The notes beneath the pieces are model-generated. The model did not search any database and was not told where the DNA came from. It was given only the letters and a program-made list of their open reading frames with translations. DNA of 64,000 nucleotides. It comes from Sodiomyces alkalinus F11 (Eukaryota; Ascomycota; Sordariomycetes; Glomerellales; Plectosphaerellaceae). A program made the position numbers and the translations under genes. Where the stretch lies: the NCBI RefSeq assembly GCF_003711515.1, contig NW_021167082.1:2473691-2537690 (forward strand), written 5' to 3'. Below are positions 49,300 through 60,180 of the stretch, piece after piece; position 1 is the first letter of the stretch; the number at the start of each line of letters is the position of its first letter.

Positions 49300-52200
49300 C
49301 TACTTATAGAGTCTTTAAGGCTCTTTATCGTTTCTTAAAGGTGTCGACTATCTTTAGTGCGTCTATAGCTTCCTTTAGTATCTAAACGTTATACTAACTA
49401 GGCTATCCTTTCTATCGAATCAGGTACTTAGTATAAGGCTTACCACGGCCTTTCTTAGTAACTCTTTTATCTAAGATAGCTTTTATCTCGTAGTGCTTAT
49501 ATAAGTCGCGCTATTCGTGTTTATCCTTATCGGGGTTATTAAAATAAATAGGCCCTCCGTCGGCCGTCCGACCGGGGAATGGGTCCGTACCCGGTCCTTT
49601 CGCCGGTTATAGATACGTAATACTAATAACGGGATAGATAGTAAGCGTCGCGGGTAATTCTAGTAGGTATATTAATTACGAGATTTATTCCTTAACCTTA
49701 AATAGTCCTATTCGTTACCAACCGAGCTTTATTAAGGGTTTACTAGGTAGCGAATATCTATACCCGAGCTTAAGGAAGAGGAAGTCCCCGAGAGTAAACC
49801 GAATACTACGATACTTTTTATTATATAGCCCTTTTATATATATCTAGACTAATACGATAGATAGTTTAGCGTTTTCCTAGAATAGTTCCCGAGCGAACTA
49901 CGGGTTTACATCACCAATTATATTAAGGGGATTATTCGTCCGCGTACCGTATAGTAGTTTATTTAGTAAATACCCTAAGACTTCGCTAAAGGCGTTATTT
50001 AGATTAAACTATAACGCGACGATACCCTTTATCTACGGCGCGTCTAGGTATATAGCGGGGAATATACGGATAACGATCTTAACTATCTAGTTCTTTTATT
50101 TACATAGTCTATTAGTTTACGGGTACCATACTATTAAGAACTTAAGCAGCGTGCCCGCCTCCTTCTAGAGCATTATCTAAAAGGCAGATAGGAACTTAGG
50201 GTTATAATCTAAGATAATTCCTCGGGGGATACCCTAATTACCGAGCTAGAGGAACTAAAAGAGGATATAAGCTTAGTCCTCCGTAGTATAGGAGCTATAC
50301 CCTGGAATAAAGAGGGTGGCTTTAGTGAATTTATCTATTACCGTAAGGAGGGAGTCGAATAGGGGAAAGCCCTCCCTTTACTAAGGAGAGCTAGCTAAGG
50401 GCACCTTAGGTAAGCCGATAATAAAATCTATAGCGATAGTATAGAACGGAATAGGGGGAGTTATAATTAGCTATATTTCGCTAAGCGGGCGCTAGCGATT
50501 AGTCTAATTAATAGCGTATATTATATAGTTAGCGATATAGGTCTTAATTTTCTTATAGAGTTTAGGAATAGCGAATCGGCTAACTAGCTTATACTAGGTT
50601 CTTTTAACGCCGAAGTAGTAACGCTTATCGTAAGCGGCCTAAATACACTCCTAATATAAGGAGAATAGGATATAAAGCTGACGCTTCCCGCTCTATTCTA
50701 GATAGTAAAGGAGACTATTTTCTAACTCGAAAGGAATCTTAACCGGCGAATCGTAGTCTTATACTTAGGTAAGGATAAGTCCTGATTTAGTATTATTAGT
50801 ATAACTATCGCTAATTCTTTATTATAGATCCGTGTTTATTTTAAGCTCGGAGAAGTAATAAATAGCCTAATCGCGCTACATCTGTTCTAATTCCCTATCG
50901 TCTTCCGCTTCCGAAGGGTCTATTATAGGTAGCTGTAATAGGGCGTTAGCTATAACATTTATTTTCCCGGGGATATACCGATAGTCTAACTAAAACTAGC
51001 TAAGGAACTCCGAGGAAAGGACAAGCTTTATATTTAACCTAGTCTTATCCGTACTAGATAGTATAGTAGACTTTATAATACTAATAGTAGCGGCGTAGTC
51101 CGTAAGAATAATAGTCGGATTACGATAAGCGGACTAAATAATAGTTCGGGTCTTATAAATAGCCTATATTAGGCAGGCGACCTTTAGTTTAGTCGGCTAA
51201 TACTTTTACTCCGCTATATTTAGACCTTTACTAATATAAAGTATTAAACGAATAAGGGTCTTACTAATAATACCTTTAATAAGCTATTTAATCTTATCGA
51301 TAAGCTAAAATAGTATAGCGGAGAACCTGTGCTCCTTAAAGACGTTTAACTGGATAAAGAGGATCTTCCCTAGGTCGTATTAAAAGAGGTAGATATTAGA
51401 GGTAAATACGTCCGTGATATCCTTAAATAACGCCGTTTCTTCGACCGTAAGCTCGAATACCGTATATTTAGTATAGGCCTTATATACCTAGCCCTAGTTC
51501 TTTCCGAGCTAATAAGCGTCCGTGAGTAGGGTAGTCTTCTATTATTAGAGGCAGGCGATTCAGTAGGCGAACCTCGGGATAAGGTGCTATAGCTATCTAG
51601 TTATACTAATCTATTACTTAAGCGATTAAAACGATAATAGCGGACGGATCTTTTATAGGGTATCGGTACGGTCCTTCGTATTAAAGAGGCCTAAAGTATT
51701 AACCTTATATCCTAAAAGCTATACCGATAGGTAGCTAATAAAGGATTTACCCGAGGAGATAAAGATCCGTTTCCAGCTAAATAGAAATAGGATAGTCTCT
51801 AGATACTAAGCGTATTCCTCCTTAGTATCAGAGGCTATAATAATATCGTTAATAAAGGCGGCGGCGAACTTCTGATATAATCGGAGTAGCTTATATATAT
51901 AGCGTTAAATATAGGCTAGCAAAGTACGGAAGCCTATAACCGCGACCTTTAACCGCTTTTATCCTTAATATAAGACGATAGTAAACCTTTCACGGTATAG
52001 CTTATACACCGGGAACTAGTAAAAGAAAGCTCGAGCGTTAATAACGGAAATACACTTCTTCCCTTAAAGCCGGCGGATTACCTTATCTTATAACGGTATC
52101 GGGTATATATCGAGAATAGTGACCTTATTTAGGGCACGTAGATTAACTATTATCCGGCCTTTCCGCTTCCTATTTACGGTTCGCTATATAATAAATACTA

Positions 52201-53000
52201 AGGCTCCGAATAGCGTAGGCTATATAGGCTATTCTATCTGTCCTTACTTATAGAGTTCGTTAAGGGTTTTATCTAAAGTTCGCTAGTCGTCACGGCTAAG
52301 GGGGTATAGCTTTTAGGTAATCTTCTAGGTATACTATCCGTCAACTAAAAGGACCTTTATATACTCCTTAGGAGGTATATCGATAACGCCTTAGTCGGTC
52401 TAAACCTTCGGATACTTCTCGATGAGCTTACTAAACCGGCATATAAACTAGTCGCTATAACGGTAAATCGTTACTCCCTTTTTAATAGTCTTTATAAGGG
52501 CGTTTAGGCTTGTAGCGATACCTAGCTTACCTTCGGGAGTAATATACCCACGGAAAATATCCCCTTCGGCCTTATTAGGCGGTTCTTCCTCTATACGCTT
52601 AAGTAGGATATCTCGCGCGTCGTCGTAGTCGGTATACTAATAACTATCTACCTAGAATAGCTCCACGTAACCTGGCTTAATACCTCTAGCGATAACTAAT
52701 AGCCGGTTATCGGCGTTAAAGATAGGTATTATAGACTAAATATTAAGGATATAGTTCGGAGAGCCTTTTATATCCGGGAAAAACTCTACAGAATTAAGCT
52801 TAATATCGGGCTTATTCATTAGTATAAATCTATTTATTTATAGCGGAATAACTAAACGTTTAGCGGCCTTAAGTTGCTGCTAGATTAAAGAACGTTTAGC
52901 GAATACCCTCGCGGGAACCGTTAAGTCCTAGTAGGCGCTAATACGAATAGCTTCCTATGTATTAAGGATATCTAGCCTATTAGGATAGTTAAACTCCTAT
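49300..53000 (-). pseudogene. Gypsy-4 pol (RT-RH-INT-chromodomain)
   Basis: Minus strand. Reverse transcriptase spans about 52330-51650, with GRIIVNLRALNKVTILDIYPIP near 52130 and FIND at 51845-51856 (FIDD with Asp to Asn by RIP). RNase H ends at about 50940 with YIPGKINVIANALL. Integrase is at about 50640-49700 (AIDFIIGLPKVP, FTKATLFIPGYSSYTTED, IPRGIIL). A chromodomain lies at about 49520-49385 (YEIKAILDKRVTKKGRGKP, YTKYLIR-KG-PS). Between about 52990 and 52680 is the expected protease region, not clearly readable. Confidence 0.88.
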
Positions 53001-55400
53001 CCTAGGAGAAGACCGGCGTTAAGCTTAGACACGATCTAAGCCCCGATATATAGGCGGCTAATCTTCTTCTTATTACCTACTATACCTTGAACCAGTATAG
53101 TAAAGGTAGCCTATCCTAGGGTCTTTATCGATTCTATACCTTATAACACGGCGCGCTTAGTAGGATTAATATACTATTAGGAAATTAACTAAGGAGCTAC
53201 TAGCTTACTACGTAGCGGGAGGCTCCTAAGTCGATATAAATATTGAACGGTATGCCCGTAGGGGAACTATAGGCTTAGATCCGGGCGTACGTGTACCCGT
53301 AAAGACTATTAAAAGGGTCCCCGACTTCCTAGATAGTATTATTAGTTAGCGGCGAGTTCTATCCGCTCTACTCCTTTAATCGGTACGGCTAAAAGTAGGT
53401 CTTTTTATATTGGATAGTCTCTGGATTTAATCTTATGGGTTAGTAGTATTTACTATACTCTCGGCGTACGTAATAGAGAGCGGTATACTTAGGTATAAAT
53501 CTGGGTCCGTTAGCGATTTAGTATAGTTAGTTATCCCGTTTATTTTCCGCGTTATCCTTATCCTCGGACTCTATAGAACCCTCCGAGTCTACCTCGGTAT
53601 AGTAATACGTATTTTCGGGCTCTATATCGGTATTATCTCCGGATATAGGTTCGGTAGCGGTCTTTTCGGCGGAGGCGTTAACCTAGTCTTAGGGTCGGTC
53701 CCGGTAATAGTCCCCGTATTAACGGTTAGACTATTCGTCAGCGTTATTAGTTAGGAGTCGCTAACCCTTATCGTTAGTAAAGCGATTAGTGTTTAGCACT
53801 AGTAACGCGCGATTTTTACTCTAATGATAGAATTAGCTTAGTCCCGGGGAGCGATAGTTAGGCTAAGGCGTATAGCGATACTCGGGTATTAGGCTAAAGC
53901 GTTAGTCGTAATATCGGGGAGTTAGCTACTAAATTACTATAACCGGTAGCGGAGCGTTATATATTCCGCGGTCGGTTTTAGTAAGATTACGTCGGTTAAT
54001 AAGCTAGTATTAGATTCCCTGCGTATAGTTCCGATACTATCCCGGTATTAGACTAGCTAGGTTATTTATAAAGTCGGCCTGCTGTATTTCGGGTCCTAGG
54101 CGAACTACTATTATAGCTAGATTAGCGTTTAGGTTATCCTAGATAATAGATAGGTATTTCCCCTTCGGTTTATCGGCTACCTTAGCTAATTAGACTACTC
54201 TATCGGCGAATACGCGGAGGTTATAGCGGTTAACGACGTCTTCTAGCGTATACTTTTCTTAGCGTAGCTTATATTTGGCTTCTTCGCGCGGGAGTTAGAA
54301 CCGTCTTTTAAGAACGTCCTTCTAGTCTTTTAGGGTGGCTTACTAGTTATAGAATATACGGTTACTACTATCTAGACTTATAAACTATTTAGAGGCCTTG
54401 CTTAAAAGGTATTAAGTGATACCGCGCGGAAGGGCCTCGCGATACCCGGTATTTAGGCCGGTATATTACTTTATAGCGTCCGTAAAATAAAACACGTCTA
54501 GGAAAATAAGCTTAGTCTCTTTAGTACGGATATCCTAGCTTACGGTAAAGTATATCGGCGGGTTACAATATCCGACGTTATCCGCTTTAAAGCGGTGCTA
54601 GGGCTATTACGGCTATAATCCGCGTTAAAGCTCCCCGATAATAGCGAGTAAGTCGGATTAGCATATATACGTCTAATCTCCGCCTATAGGGGGCGGCTAA
54701 GTCGGCGGCTATATCGGCGGCGGAGGAGGAGGAGGCGTTTTATCCTACTATCCGCCGCTATAATAAGCGTCTTATCGGCTAGGTCCGGGTACGCCTATAC
54801 TAGATACCGTGCCCTCGGAGTCGACTAGATAGTCGGCCGAAAAGGTATAGCTAGGGGCGTCGGACGTTTAGCGTCCTATAGTATTCGAATAGCGGATAAT
54901 AATCTTAGTAAGAGATGTATAGGATATAGGCGATTAGTATAAGGAGGATTTACTTAGGCAGTATATTAGTTCCTCCTCCTGAATTATGGGTTCCTTATCC
55001 GTTATCTTTATAGTAGGATAGATTAGGATTATAGTAGGTTTTATTATAGTAAATAATACTTCCCCTAACTCTTCTGTGATTTTAAGGCGACGCCGATTAC
55101 CTAGCTCTTATATCCTAAGCTTTATCGTGATAAGCTAGGCGGAGCTAAATAGAGTAAAGCTAGTATTAGCGGAGCTAATACTAATAAGGCTCCCTTTAAT
55201 ATAGTCAATTAGGTTAGCCTTAGGATCTAGCTTACCCGTAAAGGGAGCGGGACTAATAGTAAACGGTTATATAGGTTATTTCCCCTTAATATCGCGGGGT
55301 TCTCCTATACCCGCTAGGATCTCTCTATAAGCAGGTTCTCTCTTAAGCTATTTTTCGAAGGCGTCCACGAAGTTACCCGTCTTCGGATCTATTTTTTTAG
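53001..55400 (-). pseudogene. Gypsy-4 gag region
   Basis: Minus strand. A capsid-like helical segment is readable at about 54410-54110: ATLKD-KDVLKRRF-LPREEAKYKLR-EKYTLEDVVNRYNLRV, broken by RIP stops. N-terminal to it is a Pro-rich stretch (54700-54740). I could not place the zinc knuckle or the start codon with confidence, so the ends are approximate. Confidence 0.68.
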
Positions 55401-55969
55401 GTAGGATACGTCGGACACGGACTCCGATTATAAGATTCTTTCTCTTAAGGTTAGGCCGCTCGCGCCGGCTATCCCTAGGACGTATACGGCCCTCCTAGCT
55501 ATATTAAGCAGAGCTATATCTTCGGGCGTACGGAGATTAGCGATAGGGTCCGGGAAATTATCTAAGAACTTAATAAGATTTTTCGCGCTTTTAGCGCTTC
55601 GCGGATAAGGATAGTCGTTAAGGAGGTTTATATTAATTATAATAGCGGAGTTTTAGGTTCTATAGCGGATTTTTCGTTTACTAGAGTTAGTATAATCGCC
55701 GAACCAATATACGAATAACAGGCTAAAGTTCTTATATACTCCACGCCTTAATCTAGTAAAGGAGAGGCGTTTTTACTCGGCGTACCGATAATCGTATAAT
55801 TCTATCGGTATACTTTATATCTATATAGTTATAGGATATATAGCTCCTATTAAGCGGTAGTAGATAAACCTCGCTCGAAAGCTTAGTTACTACTATTTAA
55901 TATGCCTTTCCGGTATATCCCTGGCTAGCTAGTACTATAGGGCCTATAAGCTAGGCTTTTCTTTAGGGG
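55401..55969 (-). other. Gypsy-4 5' region next to the LTR
   Basis: RIP-mutated sequence between the 5' LTR and the readable part of gag. It probably includes the primer-binding region (55955-55969) and the gag N-terminus, but no frame can be supported. Confidence 0.5.
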
Positions 55970-56246
55970 TAATCTTTACTATAAAATATAAGGTATAATA
56001 AAGATATCTTCTACTAATCTAAAGGCGGGCTTACCGGGAATATATCCTCGGCGAGCCCCGGATTATCTATTTCTCTATACAACCGGTCTATTCCTAGTCT
56101 TCGGGGCTATACGTACGTTTAGGGAAGCCGGCCCGGGCCCTAAACGTACGTTTAGGTTCCGACCGGCGGGCACTATATATACGTATAGTGCCTAGCGCGC
56201 GAGGACTATTTATACGTATAGTCCTACGCTATTCCGACGTATTATA
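55970..56246 (-). repeat. Gypsy-4 5' LTR with three adjacent hairpins
   Basis: 277 bp. Hairpins at the same places as in the other LTR, better preserved here: the palindromic word AAACGTACGTTT lies at the right foot of the first (56140-56152). GCACTATATATACGTATAGTGC (56169-56190) and GGACTATTTATACGTATAGTCC (56202-56223) follow. Confidence 0.88.
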
Positions 56247-57366
56247 GGGGTAGTATAAATATAGCAGGGATCCCCTCTTCGTAGGGTTAATTAACGTCTT
56301 TTAGAAGAAAAGCGGTTAGTTAAGGTAATAGAAGGTATAGCTATAGATACCGCGGTAGTGGGGTTCTTAGCTTTATTCTTCCTATAGCCGCCCTTCCTTT
56401 AAGGCCTAGCTATAGTCTCTAAGGTATCTTTACCCTTATCGCTTCTAGTGTATAGTATATGGAATACTATAGCGTGATAGTTACCGCGCTTTCCTTAGTC
56501 TTTAAGCTAGTCTTAATATATTATTATCTAAGAGTATAAAGACCTTCGGGCTAGACTACTTCTTTATCTATACGGCGTCCCTCGGCTTCGGTCTAATCGC
56601 GGCTAGCGATACCATGGATACCTTTAAAGAAGTATGCCACCTAAATATACGTTACGGGCGTCGATTTAACCTCCTCGAGGTTCTTTAATAGTTCCTGCTA
56701 TCCCGCTAACCACTTCTATAGCTTCTTAAGGCTATTCGGAGCTATACGGACATATTCGTTATACTCTTCGTAGATATCCACGTGGCGCGTAGTTATATAG
56801 TAAGCGGTATCGTGTTAAATGGCGTTATACACCCCTTAAGGGGTGGCGTTATATAGGAGCAGCTTACGACTTTTATCGATTATCTTAGTCTGCCACGATA
56901 GCACAGCGTTAATACCTTTAGCGTATTTATAGTATTTATCCCTCTATATCTTCTAGCGCTATATCGTAGAGTCGTAGGCGCGCTAGCGGCTGGCTATTAA
57001 ATCTAATAGCTATATAGGCGTGGCGCCTATTTACGTGACCGCGTTTAATGCTTAGAAATCGTTATAGGTAGGCAGAATAGGGCGTTTAGGAGGGGGAATA
57101 GGGTTATTAGGCCGTAGATACTCCTATACTTTATTATTAACGGCCGTAGCTTCGTAGTGGCTATGCCAGAGCTCCTAATCGCGATAGGTTTTATAGGTAA
57201 TAGGCTAGTATTCCGTTATCTTAATAGTTCATAGATACACTATATAGGCGCGGCTAGATAGCTTTTTAATTAGTAGTAGTAAAGGTAATAGGGTAGATAA
57301 TTCACTTAGTAAGTAAGACTCTTAATTGTTAGATAAAGCGTAGTCGAAATCGTTATAAGATAGGTC
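56247..57366 (-). pseudogene. Copia-type gag fragment (F)
   Basis: Minus-strand frame starting near 57366 (FDLSYNDFDYALSNN) and running left. Parts resembling copia/UBN2-type gag are: YKTYRD-ELWHSHYEATAVNNKV (about 57205-57130), EYLRPNNPIPPPKRPILPTY, DSTI-R-KI-RDKYYKYAKGI and LKKL-KWLAG-QELLKNLEEVKS. Gln/Trp positions are TAG. No LTR lies on its right, where unmutated single-copy DNA begins, and its left end is cut by the Gypsy-4 LTR. It differs from Copia-1 gag. Confidence 0.7.
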
Positions 57367-57782
57367 AAAATTAATGAAGGTAAGTTCTATGCAATTACAA
57401 CTATTTCAGACCGTCAGGGAAACGCTGCCACCGTATTTTATATAGTGCAGATTCTGCAAGCGTTCACCCAGATTATACTCTTGGCAATCCGGCCCGTTAC
57501 GTAACCGAAAAGACTATGGTCTGTTCGACACCCCTCGAGCGGTTGGTCCAATGATAAGCTCTTCCTTCTCATGACAGGTCGCGACCCTGCTGCCTTTTTT
57601 TTCCCTTGTTCTTCCCTCTCTTTCCCGCCACTACCTGTCTTCCGTCACGCCGAGTTGGTCCAAGACATCAGCCCTCTGTATACGTTTTATTCAGTTTCTC
57701 GACACACAACGATTAGCCTCAGTCGCCAGCACTCTCCTCTTCCATTTTACCACGATTGATTGCACCTCGCCCAGTTGCGCTT
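57367..57782 (+). promoter_or_regulatory. Promoter and 5' leader of the arg-2/CPA1-type gene
   Basis: Unmutated sequence in which CpA and TpG are again common. It contains a CCAAT box at 57548-57552 and a long pyrimidine-rich tract at 57586-57635 followed by CT-rich sequence (57725-57745), typical of transcription start regions in filamentous fungi. The first half (57367-57545) still has a few TpA-rich words and may be affected by RIP spreading from the neighbouring repeat. The transcription start is not determinable here. Confidence 0.65.
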
Positions 57783-58123
57783 ATGAAAGGGCGCCCGTCA
57801 CTTTTCACCTCACAGGTAGGTTCTTTCCGCCATGGCCATACGGCTTCCACACAGTCCTGTATCACAGTTGTTGTTGGAGTCTTGTTCTCCGAACGGACTC
57901 CCTATGTGGACGTCTAATGGCGACGATATGAATTTTGCGATGTGTCCGTGAGATGGGTTCTGTGGTGTATCCACTTTGACTAATGCGCTTGTCACAGGAC
58001 TATCTCTCTGGTACGCATACGCAAAAAATCGTCAATTTGACTCACCGCTTTCTTCATGATGGGGGGACTAACTGAACCCTACACCACGGTATAGACCACT
58101 TGTGGAAGGCTCTTACACCATAA
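57783..58123 (+). CDS. Arginine attenuator peptide uORF, 24 codons in three exons
   Basis: A leader peptide that stalls ribosomes at its stop codon when arginine is high and so lowers translation of the downstream CPSase small subunit (established for Neurospora arg-2 and yeast CPA1). Exons: 57783-57815 (MKGRPSLFTSQ), 57998-58010 (DYLS plus the first base of Asp) and 58095-58123 (rest of DHLWKALTP, stop TAA 58121-58123). Introns: 57816-57997 (GTAGGT...CACAG, branch-like GACTAAT) and 58011-58094 (GTACGC...ATAG, branch ACTAAC). Length 24 and Asp at position 12, the residue essential for stalling, agree with the family. The core TSQDYLSDHLW is invariant. Without splicing the peptide is lost after residue 11. 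Confidence 0.95.
58038..58044. promoter_or_regulatory. TGACTCA, consensus CpcA/CPC1 (Gcn4-type) site
   Basis: Perfect seven-base match to the binding site of the fungal general amino acid control activator. It lies inside intron 2 of the uORF, an unusual place, so it may be chance or a downstream control site. Confidence 0.4.
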
Positions 58124-58188
58124 GGGCTATAACCTTCAACAGACACTACCACTTCTCCAGCCTTGACATTATCCATCTGTGACCAACA

Positions 58189-59713
58189 ATGCTTCCCCAG
58201 ATGACGGCCCGGTTCGTCCAACCCACAGCTAAGGGCGCCTTGTGCCTGAGCTTTGTTGGCCGGTCCCAGACCCGTTTTACTTCCAAGAAAGCTTTTGCCG
58301 GAGGCAGCAGTGGCAGGAATATGCCTGTCCATTTGTCTCGTGCCACCGCCCCGGTTAAGAACCTCGATGCTACACTCACTATTCGGGTATGCGAGCCGTC
58401 CTGTGGTCATGTTTGAGGATGGTGTCATCCTGGCGTTTCGTTGCTTACTATTTATTTTCTCACATAGGATGGTCCCGTCTTCTCCGGCCGTGCCTTCGGC
58501 GCCAATTCAAACATTTCAGGCGAGGCCGTCTTTACTACATCGCTAGTCGGCTATCCTGAGTCTATGACAGATCCTTCCTATCGCGGTCAGATTCTAGTCT
58601 TCACCCAACCGCTCATTGGAAACTACGGTGTTCCTTCAAAGGAACTTGACCAGTGGAATCTTCTCAAATACTTTGAGTCACCACATATTCAGTGTGCTGG
58701 TGTGGTTGTCGCCGATGTGGCTGAGAAATATAGCCACTGGACGGCTGTCGAGAGCCTTGGTGATTGGTGCGCTCGCGAAGGTGTCCCCGCGATTTCGGGT
58801 GTTGACACTCGCGAAATTGTCACCTACCTCCGAGAGCAGGGATCCTCCCTTGCAAGGATCACTGTTGGCGACGAATACGATGCCGATGAGGACGAGAGCT
58901 TCATTGACCCTGGCCAGATTAATCTGGTCAAGCGCGTAAGCACCAAGGCTCCATTCGTTGTTGAGTCGCCGGGTGCTAGTCTTCATGTGGCTTTGATCGA
59001 CTGCGGTGTCAAGGAAAATATCCTGCGCAGTCTGGTCAGCCGCGGCGCCTCGGTCACGGTGTTCCCGTACAACTACCCTATTCATAAGGTTGCCGCTCAC
59101 TTCGATGGTGTCTTCATCTCCAATGGCCCTGGTGATCCCACACATTGCCAGGAAACCATCTATACTCTTGGTAGGCTGATGGAAACATCCTCTGTACCTA
59201 TCATGGGCATCTGCTTGGGTCACCAGCTCCTTGCCCTCGCCGCCGGCGCTCGAACCATCAAACTGAAGTACGGAAACCGGGCGCACAACATTCCCGCATT
59301 GGACCTCACGACAGGCCAGTGCCACATCACCAGCCAAAACCATGGTTACGCTGTGGATGCCAGCACCCTTCCGAGCGAGTTCAAGGAGTACTTTGTCAAT
59401 TTGAATGACGGTAGCAATGAAGGTATGTTTTCCCCGATACACCTCTCGTCCCCCAGCGAGTCTGGTCACTGATAAGTGTACGCTAGGCATGATGCACAAG
59501 ACGCGCCCCATCTTCTCCACGCAGTTCCACCCCGAGGCGAAGGGTGGTCCCATGGACAGCTCCTACCTGTTTGACAAATATATGCAGAACGTGCAGATGT
59601 TTAAGAACAGCGAGAAGGTGTACAAGGACAACCGCCCCAGTCAGCTCATGCTGGATATCCTCAGCAGGGAACGAGTCGGCGTGGAGCCAGTGTCTTTGGC
59701 AGGCGCTGCTTGA
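58189..59713 (+). CDS. arg-2 / CPA1: Arginine-specific carbamoyl-phosphate synthase, small (glutaminase) subunit
   Basis: Releases ammonia from glutamine for the large subunit, which makes carbamoyl phosphate for arginine. The product is expected in mitochondria. Exons: 58189-58386, 58468-59422, 59487-59713; 459 residues, close to the roughly 450 usual for the family. The N-terminus (1-59) has Arg/Lys and no acidic residue until Asp60, fitting a mitochondrial presequence. Residues about 67-230 are the CPSase small-chain domain ([37 protein letters not shown]). Residues about 238-430 are a class I glutamine amidotransferase with nucleophile Cys315 in GICLGHQ and His399/Glu401 in FHPEAKGG. Introns (58387-58467, 59423-59486) follow fungal rules. 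The start has A at -3 and lies 65 nt after the uORF stop with no ATG between. No RIP damage. Confidence 0.97.
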
Positions 59714-60180
59714 TATGTCGATTGACTTTCTTTTCTCTTTTTTTCTTCCTCTGGCGAGAAAGGTTGCAGGGAGCATGGGGACGTACCTCATGATATCTGG
59801 CGCTTTGGGTTCGTTTCATTATGGTGCCATGGTGCAAGAGATGGTCGTGTGGAACGAGCAAGTATGATAGGGGCTTTTGCTTCACCAGAATGTTTTTACT
59901 CAAATTGGAAGCCGATTAAAGGGCGGACAACATGAATGCAATCCCGATATCGTATTCATTGACGCAGGGCGAAGACCCGTCAGGCTCCCTACCACGACAC
60001 AGTCAACTCTACCTAATATAATTGGGGCAACTATCTCGAACGACTCCTCGAAATGACGGAGCTATCTGTTATTGCATTATTTCCATTGTCCTAAGTTCGT
60101 CTCAAGCCACCCGGCCCAATAGCCAAAACATGTCCTGAGAGAAGGGATTCCTGGAGGGATATATAATGCCGCCCCTGTGT
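59714..60180 (+). other. 3' untranslated and flanking region of the gene
   Basis: T-rich run (59730-59750) just after the stop, then normal-composition sequence to about 60180. The polyadenylation site is not identifiable. No second gene seen. Confidence 0.6.

Larger units (their letters stand above)
46368..56246 (-). mobile_element. Gypsy-4 chromovirus (E), full length, no matching target duplication
   Basis: 9879 bp with 277-bp LTRs (46368-46644, 55970-56246). Minus-strand gag, reverse transcriptase, RNase H, integrase and chromodomain are followed by a long sense-strand ORF3. The flanks differ: AGTAG before 46368 but GGGGT after 56246, and the sequence on the right is not the continuation of Gypsy-1 copy B. 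The ends were therefore altered after insertion, or the two halves come from different insertions. RIP-type stops throughout. Confidence 0.88.

Noticed and set aside
58564..59472. 302-codon frame taken as a complete gene starting at 58564
   Set aside because: That ATG is internal ([10 protein letters not shown]). The conserved upstream residues are in frame from 58468, and exon 1 joins at 58386/58468. The frame's apparent end is intron sequence; the true reading continues at 59487.
58678..59553. 291-codon minus-strand frame across the CPSase gene
   Set aside because: Antisense shadow of a strongly conserved plus-strand gene; no family resemblance and no splice logic of its own.
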